Assembly: GCA_905203045.1 (NCBI GenBank)
Contig: CAJKUH010000025.1
Location: 1-20,369, forward strand
DNA: 20,369 nucleotides
Source of the DNA: an uncultured Eggerthella sp.
GTDB taxonomy: Bacteria; Actinomycetota; Coriobacteriia; Coriobacteriales; Eggerthellaceae
Reading direction: 5' to 3'
Within the stretch, counting starts at the first letter, position 1; each line of letters starts with the position of its first letter. The translations under genes and the position numbers were made by a program. This document shows positions 6,868 through 13,512 of the stretch, piece by piece. The notes beneath the pieces were generated by a model. The model was not told the origin of the DNA. It saw only the letters and a list, made by a program, of their open reading frames with translations, and did no database searches.

Positions 6868-8102
6868 ACGCTCATGATACCAGCATCATCAACGCCCGTT
6901 AAGCGGGCCTGAACCAAGCTCCCCGGCGCATATTCGCCACCCAAACGCACTTTGTAGTACGACTCGGTCATGCCCCAGCCGTCCTGCTCAACGGCAATGC
7001 GCTCCTCTGCCCCGATATGCCGCTGTGCGTACTCGATGCGCAAAGCGTCACCTAGGGCACTGAGCTCATGGGCGCGGCGCTCTTTGACCTCGGGCGGAAC
7101 TTGGTCGGTACGCGCTGCTGCAGGCGTGCCCTCACGGCGCGAATAGCGAAATACATGGATCTTCGTGAAACCGACCTCACGTGCCAGATTGCAGGTATCG
7201 ACAAAGTCCTGCTCCGTTTCGCCGGGAAAGCCCACGATGATATCAGTGGTAAGGGAGATATCGCCCACTTCACGCTTCAACCGCGCAACAAGATCGGCGA
7301 AATCGCGGGACGTATACGGGCGGCTCATCTCCTTCAACACCTTATCCGAGCCCGATTGCAGGGGAAGATGCAAGTGACGGCACACGCGCCCATCAGATTC
7401 CGCAAGCACCTTGATGAATTCGGCGTCAAGCGAACGAGGCTCAATCGAGCCGATGCGCAACCGCACATCGCCATGACCTGCCTTATCGAGAGCTTCGAGC
7501 AAAAGGCGCACCAAGGAACCTAGGCGAATGCGACCCGTATCGGAGGCGTACGAGTAGGAGCCCAGATCGATTCCGGTAAGCACCAGTTCCTTCGCACCGG
7601 CATCGGCCAAGGCAAGGGTTTCCTCCACAACGGCGGAAACGGGACGAGACCACGCCTTGCCACGGGCAACATGCACAATGCAGTAGGTGCACGAGTGGTT
7701 GCACCCATCCTGCACCTTCACCGAAACACGCGTAGGGAACTCGTCACCGACACGAACCAAGCTTGCCGCCGAAGCGGCTGCGCCATCGCCCATTTCTTCA
7801 AGCAGGTCCATCTTGTCAACAACGCAAATTCGGGCATCGAGGGAACGATAGAACTCCGGTTCGATGGCAGCAGCGCACCCCGTAACCACCACCTGGGCTT
7901 GGTCGTTTTGCCGCAGAACGCGCCTGATGCTTTTGCGGGTTTTCTTGTCGGCCTCTTCGGTTACCGTGCAGGTGTTCACTACCACGATGTCTGCTTCGGG
8001 AACATCGCAAAGCTCGGCGCCGCGGTTCTCGTACGCCTTGGCGATGGTGTCGGACTCAACCCTGTTGACTTTGCAGCCAAGGTTCACAACTGAAACCTTC
8101 AT
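6864..8102 (-). CDS. mtaB: tRNA t6A37 methylthiotransferase MtaB
   Basis: Radical-SAM methylthiotransferase that converts t6A to ms2t6A at position 37 of tRNAs reading ANN codons. The N-terminal UPF0004 domain supplies three cluster Cys: C10 (NLGCKVN), C45 (NTCTVT) and C76 (TGCAA). The radical SAM site is C134-x3-C138-x2-C141 (CNHSCTYC). A C-terminal TRAM-like domain follows near residues 350-412. NLGCKVN near the start and VARG after the SAM cluster separate MtaB from MiaB (usually YGCQMN) and RimO. Of the 412 residues none of the key Cys is missing. Its start overlaps the rsmE stop and its stop overlaps the phoH start, both as ATGA. Confidence 0.94.
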   Translation of the reverse strand: MKVSVVNLGCKVNRVESDTIAKAYENRGAELCDVPEADIVVVNTCTVTEEADKKTRKSIRRVLRQNDQAQVVVTGCAAAIEPEFYRSLDARICVVDKMDLLEEMGDGAAASAASLVRVGDEFPTRVSVKVQDGCNHSCTYCIVHVARGKAWSRPVSAVVEETLALADAGAKELVLTGIDLGSYSYASDTGRIRLGSLVRLLLEALDKAGHGDVRLRIGSIEPRSLDAEFIKVLAESDGRVCRHLHLPLQSGSDKVLKEMSRPYTSRDFADLVARLKREVGDISLTTDIIVGFPGETEQDFVDTCNLAREVGFTKIHVFRYSRREGTPAAARTDQVPPEVKERRAHELSALGDALRIEYAQRHIGAEERIAVEQDGWGMTESYYKVRLGGEYAPGSLVQARLTGVDDAGIMSV

Positions 8103-8881
8103 TGGCGCACCTCAAGCTCGTAAAGCGCCAAAGCGGGAGCCACAATACCCGCGGTTTCGGTACGGAGGATCGTAGGGCCAAGGCTTACCGAATAGGCATG
8201 CGCAGCTGCGGCCTTGAAAGCATCGACTTCCGAGGCTTCCAAGCCGCCTTCTGGGCCAATCACCAAGGCGATACGAAGCTGACCTGGCTCTTTGCCAGTC
8301 GCTTTCAGGCAAGACGAAACTGCTTCTTCCACGGTGTCGGAAAGCTCGGCTTCCTCCCAGCACACCAAAACGGCATCGCATGCGGAAACAATTTGCGCAG
8401 CCTGGGCAACCGAGCAGGGCATATGCACCTGTGGCATGGAATGCCTGCCGCTTTGCATGGCCGCACTCTTGGCGATGGTCTCCCATCTGCCGCGGCGCGC
8501 TGCCGCTTTCTTAGCGTCGAGCTTCACCACACTGCGCGAACTCGCCATAGGAATGAAGCCGGCAATGCCCACTTCAGTGGCATGGCGCACGATGGTGTCC
8601 ATTTTGTCACCCTTGGCAAGCCCTTGGACCAGCACCACTTCAGGGCGCTTATGGGAAGTAAGCTTCTGCGCAATGGAAACGCACAGCTCACCCGCATCGA
8701 AGGAAACCACTTCGCACTCGAAGTAGTCCGAAGCGGCATCGACCACGGCAATGTGCTCGCCTGCTTGAAGGCGCAGCACCTTTGCATGTTTCACATCATC
8801 TGAATCAAGCTGGAGCGCAAAAACAGGCACCGGCGTTTCCGCCAGCACCTGTTCACGCAAAAAGAAATGGGGAAGCGACAT
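8099..8881 (-). CDS. rsmE: 16S rRNA (uracil1498-N3)-methyltransferase
   Basis: SPOUT-class methyltransferase that methylates U1498 in the 30S decoding centre. The 260-residue product has an N-terminal PUA-like RNA-binding domain (about 1-75). The catalytic domain contains QGLAKGDKMDTIVRHATEVG (86-105), the SAM-binding IGPEGGL (208-214) and LGPTILRTETA (234-244) forming the trefoil knot. The length is near the family norm of about 245. A GGAGA Shine-Dalgarno lies 4-5 bases from the ATG, 11 bases after the dnaJ stop. In many Gram-positive genomes prmA stands between dnaJ and rsmE; it is absent here. The gene overlaps mtaB by 4 bases. Confidence 0.95.
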   Translation of the reverse strand: MSLPHFFLREQVLAETPVPVFALQLDSDDVKHAKVLRLQAGEHIAVVDAASDYFECEVVSFDAGELCVSIAQKLTSHKRPEVVLVQGLAKGDKMDTIVRHATEVGIAGFIPMASSRSVVKLDAKKAAARRGRWETIAKSAAMQSGRHSMPQVHMPCSVAQAAQIVSACDAVLVCWEEAELSDTVEEAVSSCLKATGKEPGQLRIALVIGPEGGLEASEVDAFKAAAAHAYSVSLGPTILRTETAGIVAPALALYELEVRQ

Positions 8882-8892
8882 ATCTCTCCGTT

Positions 8893-10026
8893 TTAGTTGT
8901 TGAACGCGTCACGAAGCTTCTGCAGGGGGCTGCGCTGCTCAGAAACGTTTTCGCCCATCTCGTCGGCCAAGCGCTCCAAAATGGCACGCTCGCCCTTCGA
9001 AACACGCGTCGGGATCTTTACCTCGACGTGAACATGCAGATCGCCGCGCGATTCGCTGCGGAATTTCGGCATGCCGGCGCCCTTCACGCGAATCACCTGG
9101 CCATACTGGCAACCCTCGGGAATGGTAACGGTGACTTTCTCACCTTCGAAAATGCCATCGAGCTCGATCTTGGCACCCAACGCTGCCTGCACCATGCTGA
9201 TAGCTGCAGAGCAATGTAGGTCATCGCCCTGGCGTTCGAAGAACTCATGGTCCTCAATACGGCAGGTAACGATCAAGTCACCCGCTTCAGCGCCGCGGAT
9301 ACCGGCTTCGCCGTAGCCGGAAAGGCGCAGCTGCTGGCCGTCTCGAATGCCAACAGGGATATCAACGGAAATGCGCTGACGATCGGGGACGCGGCCCTGG
9401 CCTTCGCACTCAGGACACGGGTTCTCGATGATTTTGCCGGAACCGGAGCAACGGGGGCAGGTCGACGCCGCCTGCATATCGCCCAAGAACGTATGCTGCA
9501 CCGTAACAACGCGGCCCTGGCCATTGCAATCGGGGCAGGTAACCTCGCTGCCGCCTTCGGCTAAGCCGGAACCTTCGCAATCGGGGCACGGAGCCAGGCG
9601 GTCGTAGACGATTTCCTTCTTAACGCCTGAAGCCGCTTCTTCGAGCGTGATGCGCAAGCCAACGCCCATGTCGCGGCCTTCTTTGCGAACGTTGGCACGT
9701 CCGCCGCCGTTGCCGCCGAAGAACGAGCTGAAGATATCGCCCATTCCTCCGAAGCCGCCGCCGAACAGATCCTCGAGGTCAACGTACTGGGATCCACCAC
9801 CACCGGAAGCGCCAGGAATGGTACCGAAACGGTCGTACTGAGCACGCTTGTTGGGGTCGCTCAGCACATCATAGGCTTCGTTCAATTCCTTGAAGCGGTC
9901 TTCCGCGTCGGGCTCTTTGTTCACATCAGGGTGAAGCTGGCGAGCCTTCTTGCGGAACGCCTTCTTGATCTCGTCGTCGCTTGCCGTCTTGTCGACGCCA
10001 AGAACCTCGTACAAATCGTTGGCCAT
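8893..10026 (-). CDS. dnaJ: Chaperone DnaJ (Hsp40), actinobacterial DnaJ2-like by context
   Basis: Type I Hsp40 co-chaperone that stimulates the ATPase of DnaK and binds unfolded clients. The 377-residue product has all domains: a J-domain with HPD at 32-34, a Gly/Phe-rich linker (about 70-115), and four zinc-binding repeats (C147-x2-C150, C164-x2-C167, C190-x2-C193, C204-x2-C207, each followed by xGxG). C-terminal substrate-binding domains run to about 350. It directly follows hrcA by 25 bases with no grpE or dnaK, the arrangement known for actinobacterial hrcA-dnaJ2. A GGAG lies 11 bases from the ATG, a rather long spacing, so coupling with hrcA may matter. Confidence 0.97.
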   Translation of the reverse strand: MANDLYEVLGVDKTASDDEIKKAFRKKARQLHPDVNKEPDAEDRFKELNEAYDVLSDPNKRAQYDRFGTIPGASGGGGSQYVDLEDLFGGGFGGMGDIFSSFFGGNGGGRANVRKEGRDMGVGLRITLEEAASGVKKEIVYDRLAPCPDCEGSGLAEGGSEVTCPDCNGQGRVVTVQHTFLGDMQAASTCPRCSGSGKIIENPCPECEGQGRVPDRQRISVDIPVGIRDGQQLRLSGYGEAGIRGAEAGDLIVTCRIEDHEFFERQGDDLHCSAAISMVQAALGAKIELDGIFEGEKVTVTIPEGCQYGQVIRVKGAGMPKFRSESRGDLHVHVEVKIPTRVSKGERAILERLADEMGENVSEQRSPLQKLRDAFNN

Positions 10027-10051
10027 AGGTTACAAAACTCCTTTTTAAGGA

Positions 10052-11056
10052 CTAAAGATCTTTCAAAACGTTGCGGGCAGCGCGAACCGCCTTCAGCACC
10101 TGGGAATAATCCATGCGGGTAGGACCGACAATCAGAATCAGGCCGCTGTGCTCGGCTTCGCCGAAACGGTTGGCGATAAGCGAAACGCTGGAAAGCGCCT
10201 CTGAATCATTCTCGTGCCCAATGCGCACCACAGGCTCTTCCGAGCCAACGGCATCATTGAACATGCGAAGAAGCATCGTATCACCTTCGAGCTCTTCCAA
10301 AACAGGCATAAGGCAGGAAGAATCGCTGAACTCGGGCTTCCCCAACAGGTGCGATATACCCAGCGGATGAGCCTTGATGGCATTCTGGTCTTTCAAGCAA
10401 GCCAGGATTTCAGCCATAACCAGCCTGAACAGATCGTCGTGGATCGCATCCATGTCAAGCGGCGGTACCGATGAAGTGGAGGAAAGGGATTTGCCGGCCA
10501 GAACCTTGTTCAGCAGGCTCTGAGTTTTTTCCACCTCCTCCTGCGAGTACTCGCGGGAAAGATCCATCTGGCGATTGAACACCTGGCCGTCGTCGGTGAC
10601 GATAACCGCCAAAAGGCGCTGCGGGGTAAGCAACACCAAGTTGATAAGGCGGATATCCACGGTCAGAAACCGTGGAGGAACGAGCAACGTCATGCAGTCA
10701 GTGAAGCGCGCCAACGCCTGGGAAGTACGCTCCATCAGGTCATCCAGGTCACGAGCGCTTTCGCGGAGCTCCTTCGCCAAAGGATCGTCTTCGTCGACGC
10801 CCTCTTCGTCTTCGCGGGAAAGCAGGTCGTCGACAAACGCACGATAGCCGAAATCAGTGGGAACACGACCGGCTGACGTATGCGGTTGGGCCAAGTACCC
10901 CATTTCCTCTAGTAGGGAAAGCTCGTTTCGCACCGTTGCCGAGCTAATACCTAAGTTGTAGCGTTCAACCAAGGTACGCGACCCAACAGGAAGCGCACGA
11001 GCAATGTATTCTTCGATGAGCGCCCGAAGCACAATCTGGCGCCTATCCGACAGCAT
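10052..11056 (-). CDS. hrcA: Heat-inducible transcription repressor HrcA
   Basis: Repressor of class I heat-shock genes. It binds CIRCE operators and is kept active by GroEL. The 334-residue product has an N-terminal winged-helix DNA-binding domain (about 1-75) including VGSRTLVERYNLGISSATVR, MGYLAQPHTSAGRVPT and GYRAFVD, all strongly conserved in HrcA. A GAF-like and dimerisation region follows. AAAGGAGG lies 6 bases from the ATG. A partly degenerate CIRCE (11102-11128) overlaps its promoter, so it is likely autoregulated. It is the first gene of a nine-gene operon ending at recO. Confidence 0.97.
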   Translation of the reverse strand: MLSDRRQIVLRALIEEYIARALPVGSRTLVERYNLGISSATVRNELSLLEEMGYLAQPHTSAGRVPTDFGYRAFVDDLLSREDEEGVDEDDPLAKELRESARDLDDLMERTSQALARFTDCMTLLVPPRFLTVDIRLINLVLLTPQRLLAVIVTDDGQVFNRQMDLSREYSQEEVEKTQSLLNKVLAGKSLSSTSSVPPLDMDAIHDDLFRLVMAEILACLKDQNAIKAHPLGISHLLGKPEFSDSSCLMPVLEELEGDTMLLRMFNDAVGSEEPVVRIGHENDSEALSSVSLIANRFGEAEHSGLILIVGPTRMDYSQVLKAVRAARNVLKDL

Positions 11057-11098
11057 CGCTTGCCTCCTTTGCTTGATACAACTTTTACGCAGGAAAGC

Positions 11099-11128
11099 AT
11101 TTTAGCAGCGCAGCCGCCAGAGTGCTAA
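11099..11128 (-). promoter_or_regulatory. Predicted hrcA promoter
   Basis: On the minus strand, TTAGCA (-35, 11123-11128, 4 of 6) and TAAAAT (-10, 11099-11104, 5 of 6) are 18 bases apart. The predicted start lies about 36 bases before the hrcA ATG. The -35 lies inside one CIRCE half-site and the -10 overlaps the other by three bases, a layout suited to repression by occlusion. Confidence 0.6.
11102..11128. promoter_or_regulatory. CIRCE operator (HrcA binding site), one half degenerate
   Basis: The consensus is TTAGCACTC-N9-GAGTGCTAA. Here the right half GAGTGCTAA (11120-11128) is perfect, the spacer is exactly 9 bases, and the left half is TTAGCAGCG (11102-11110), matching 6 of 9 with the three inner bases changed. 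Position and spacing upstream of hrcA make the identification strong despite the altered half. Confidence 0.85.
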
Positions 11129-11141
11129 CCAACTATCTCAA

Positions 11142-11188
11142 GATACGCTTCCACAGGCGCATAAAACGCCAAGACTCCTGCACGTATC
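11142..11188. repeat. Nested inverted repeat between hemW and hrcA
   Basis: Outer arms GATACG/CGTATC (11142-11147 and 11183-11188) enclose inner arms GGCG/CGCC (11156-11159 and 11167-11170). It lies just after the hemW stop and before the hrcA promoter. No T-run follows, so it is at best a weak or factor-assisted terminator for the lepA-hemW transcript. Confidence 0.3.
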
Positions 11189-11195
11189 CCAACTG

Positions 11196-12305
11196 TTACG
11201 GAGCCATCTCATAGAGCTTGCCGTACAGCCGGTTACCGAACAGCCATCCCCTTTCAGTGGGAACCCAAGCTCCCTCACGATGGCTCACCAGGCCTTCGTC
11301 CTGCAGTTCCGCGAAAGCGTCAGGCGCTTCGGGAAGCAGGATGGAGCGCTCTTCCAAGAAAGCGTCGGTAACACCACGGCTCATACGCATGCCGAGCATA
11401 AGGTCTTCTGCGGCCATTTCGAAGGGGTCAAGCGCTTCAACCACTTCCCCGTCCTTCACGCGCTGCCGCTCAAGGGCATTCTGGCGCATGGACACCGCAC
11501 CAGGGCCCAGGCCAAGGTAGGGTTTTCCCGTCCAGTAGGCCGTATTGTGCCTGGATTCAAAGCCCTCGAAAGCATAACTTGCCACCTCATAGCGATGCAT
11601 GCCCGCATCGGCGAGAACCTCCGAGGCAACCTGCATCAAATCGGCGCCCAGATCTTCATCCACTCCTACTTCGCCGCGCTCCACACGGCCGTAGAGCGGT
11701 GTTCCCTCTTCAACCATAAGAGGATAGATGCTCACATGCTTGACACCCAGCGAAAGTGCGCACGTCACATCGGCACGAAAGCCTTCCTCTGTTTGCCCCG
11801 GCAAGCCGCACATAAGATCGATACTTACGTTGTCAAAACGGGTTTGCGCGGTTTCGATGGCTCGTTTTGCCTGATCAGATGAATGAACGCGCCCTAGAAA
11901 GGAGAGCAAGTCGTCTTCGAAGCTCTGCACACCCAAAGAAAGACGCGTAGCACCCAAGGCATACAGGTCTTTTACCATAGGCAGCGTAAGGCTGTCGGGG
12001 TTTGCCTCTACCGTGCATTCAACCTCAGGAGTCAGATGCATGGAAAGGGAAAGGGTGTACAGCAAGTTCGAAAGATGCTTGTTGCCCAAAAACGTTGGCG
12101 TGCCTCCGCCGAAGTACACCGTTTCAATGGCGCCCAGCTCATCGGCGCGCGAGGCTTTGCGTATGGCGGCAACCATGTTCTCTACGTATTCGCCAATCCG
12201 AGGGCTGTCTGGCGCAACAGCACAGGTTGAAAAATCGCAGTAGGCGCAACGGCGTTTGCAAAACGGCACATGAAGGTACAGCGCCTGGTACGGCTCCCAT
12301 TCCAT
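11196..12305 (-). CDS. hemW: Radical SAM heme chaperone HemW (formerly annotated as coproporphyrinogen oxidase-like)
   Basis: Member of the HemN-like radical SAM family. The start has the cluster motif C16-x3-C20-x2-C23-x-F (FCKRRCAYCDF), without the longer N-terminal part of true HemN. It continues with YFGGGTPTFL (64-73), TVEANPDSL, RLSLGVQSF and DLMCGLPGQT, all typical. A C-terminal HemN domain ends near 369. HemW proteins bind heme and are proposed to deliver it to target proteins; many genomes mislabel them HemN. The ATG is 5 bases after the dusB stop, with a purine-rich GGAAGAAGACGAG upstream. The hemW-hrcA order agrees with Gram-positive synteny. Confidence 0.92.
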   Translation of the reverse strand: MEWEPYQALYLHVPFCKRRCAYCDFSTCAVAPDSPRIGEYVENMVAAIRKASRADELGAIETVYFGGGTPTFLGNKHLSNLLYTLSLSMHLTPEVECTVEANPDSLTLPMVKDLYALGATRLSLGVQSFEDDLLSFLGRVHSSDQAKRAIETAQTRFDNVSIDLMCGLPGQTEEGFRADVTCALSLGVKHVSIYPLMVEEGTPLYGRVERGEVGVDEDLGADLMQVASEVLADAGMHRYEVASYAFEGFESRHNTAYWTGKPYLGLGPGAVSMRQNALERQRVKDGEVVEALDPFEMAAEDLMLGMRMSRGVTDAFLEERSILLPEAPDAFAELQDEGLVSHREGAWVPTERGWLFGNRLYGKLYEMAP

Positions 12306-12310
12306 GGCGC

Positions 12311-13285
12311 CTACTCGTCTTCTTCCGTATGACGGCGCGCCTCTTCGAAAAGCGCCGCGAAGTCTTCAAACGTAACGGCATCGTTGATTTGACGGCGGAT
12401 GACGGCCGCATCTTTCATACCGGCAACGTACCACATGGCATGTTTGCGCATTCGGACGATGTTCTTGCCCGATCGTTCAGACAAGAGCTTTGCATGGCGC
12501 GTTGCCATTGCCATCTTCTCTGCCGGCGTGGGGCCGGAATACCCAGAACCGCCGCCGAGACGTGAGGCAATATCGCGAAACACCCAAAGATTTCCCTGGG
12601 CGCCACGACCCACCATGACAGCATCGCAACCCGTTTCGGCAAACAAGGACAAGGCGCTCTTGCCATCGATAACATCGCCATTGCCGATAACGGGAATGGA
12701 AACAGCCTGCTTTACGCGAGCGATGATGCTCCAATCGGCGCTTCCGCGATAGAACTGCTGGGCATAGCGACCGTGAACCGCAACGGCATCGGCACCGGAC
12801 CCTTCTGCCATTCGGGCAAACTCAACTGCCGTTTCGTTTCCCTCTTCATACCCGCGACGGAACTTTACCGTAACGGGGCACTGCACCGCTTTGGAAACCG
12901 ACTCAATAATCTGCGAAGCGAGCCTCGGATCGCGCATCAAGGCAGAACCGTCACCCTTGCCGGCAATCTTGCGAGCAGGGCAGCCCATGTTAATGTCGAT
13001 GGCGAAAAGCCTTTCAGCCACCGTATCTTCCACCCATTTTGCCTGCTCGGCCATGGTATCGGGCTCATGCCCGAACAACTGAACGGAAACCTTGTCCTCG
13101 TTCGGGGCCAAATCGAGCAGATGGGCAGTTTTTTCGTTGGCGTAGCTTAAAGCCTTGGCGGAGACCATTTCCGTATAGGTAAGCTGAGCACCCTGTTCCC
13201 GGCACAGCTGGCGAAACACCTCATCGCCCACGCCCGCCATGGGAGCGAGAATGATCTTGCGGTCTTTGAACATGCTTTCACCCAT
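12311..13285 (-). CDS. dusB: tRNA-dihydrouridine synthase (DusB-like)
   Basis: FMN-dependent TIM-barrel enzyme that reduces uridine to dihydrouridine in tRNA D-loops. The 324-residue product shows IILAPMAGVGD at 11-21 (FMN binding), INMGCPARKI with catalytic C102 in the MGCP motif, K141 in VKFRRG, H171 in VHGR, GNGDV near residue 200 and MVGRGAQGNLW. Position and length fit the bacterial Dus family; the DusB sub-assignment is by resemblance and is less certain than the family. The ATG at 13285 is supported by AAGGG 6 bases upstream; a second in-frame ATG four codons later (MFKDRK) is a possible alternative. It sits 9 bases after the 67-residue membrane ORF and 5 bases before hemW. Confidence 0.93.
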   Translation of the reverse strand: MGESMFKDRKIILAPMAGVGDEVFRQLCREQGAQLTYTEMVSAKALSYANEKTAHLLDLAPNEDKVSVQLFGHEPDTMAEQAKWVEDTVAERLFAIDINMGCPARKIAGKGDGSALMRDPRLASQIIESVSKAVQCPVTVKFRRGYEEGNETAVEFARMAEGSGADAVAVHGRYAQQFYRGSADWSIIARVKQAVSIPVIGNGDVIDGKSALSLFAETGCDAVMVGRGAQGNLWVFRDIASRLGGGSGYSGPTPAEKMAMATRHAKLLSERSGKNIVRMRKHAMWYVAGMKDAAVIRRQINDAVTFEDFAALFEEARRHTEEDE

Positions 13286-13294
13286 GGAAAGCCC

Positions 13295-13498
13295 TTACGC
13301 GGACAAGATGGAAACGAACTGCATGCCCGCAACCACGAACATCACAACGAAAACGATTACCACCAGGAGGCAACCGCACCCAAGCGCCGCCTTGGAGCCG
13401 CCCGACATCTCCGCGCGTTCGCGTTCACGTGCCGATTTCTTCTCGTCGAAGGGGTCGTTGAGCCAATCGTATTCTTCTTCCTTACGGCCGAATGCCAT
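13295..13498 (-). CDS. Unrecognised 67-aa single-span membrane protein
   Basis: I do not recognise this protein. It has 67 residues. The first 35 are highly charged (KEEEYDW, DPFDEKK, RERERAE). A single hydrophobic helix runs from about 37 to 60 with a CGC near its start, and the tail is short. There is no cleavable signal peptide, so it is probably a type II or tail-anchored-like membrane protein with a cytosolic N-terminus. It is a real gene by context: GGGGAGGT lies 7 bases from its ATG, 14 bases separate it from the lepA stop, and 9 bases separate it from dusB, so it is co-transcribed with both. No function can be assigned. Confidence 0.8.
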   Translation of the reverse strand: MAFGRKEEEYDWLNDPFDEKKSARERERAEMSGGSKAALGCGCLLVVIVFVVMFVVAGMQFVSILSA

Positions 13499-13512
13499 TG
13501 TTTCTACCTCCC

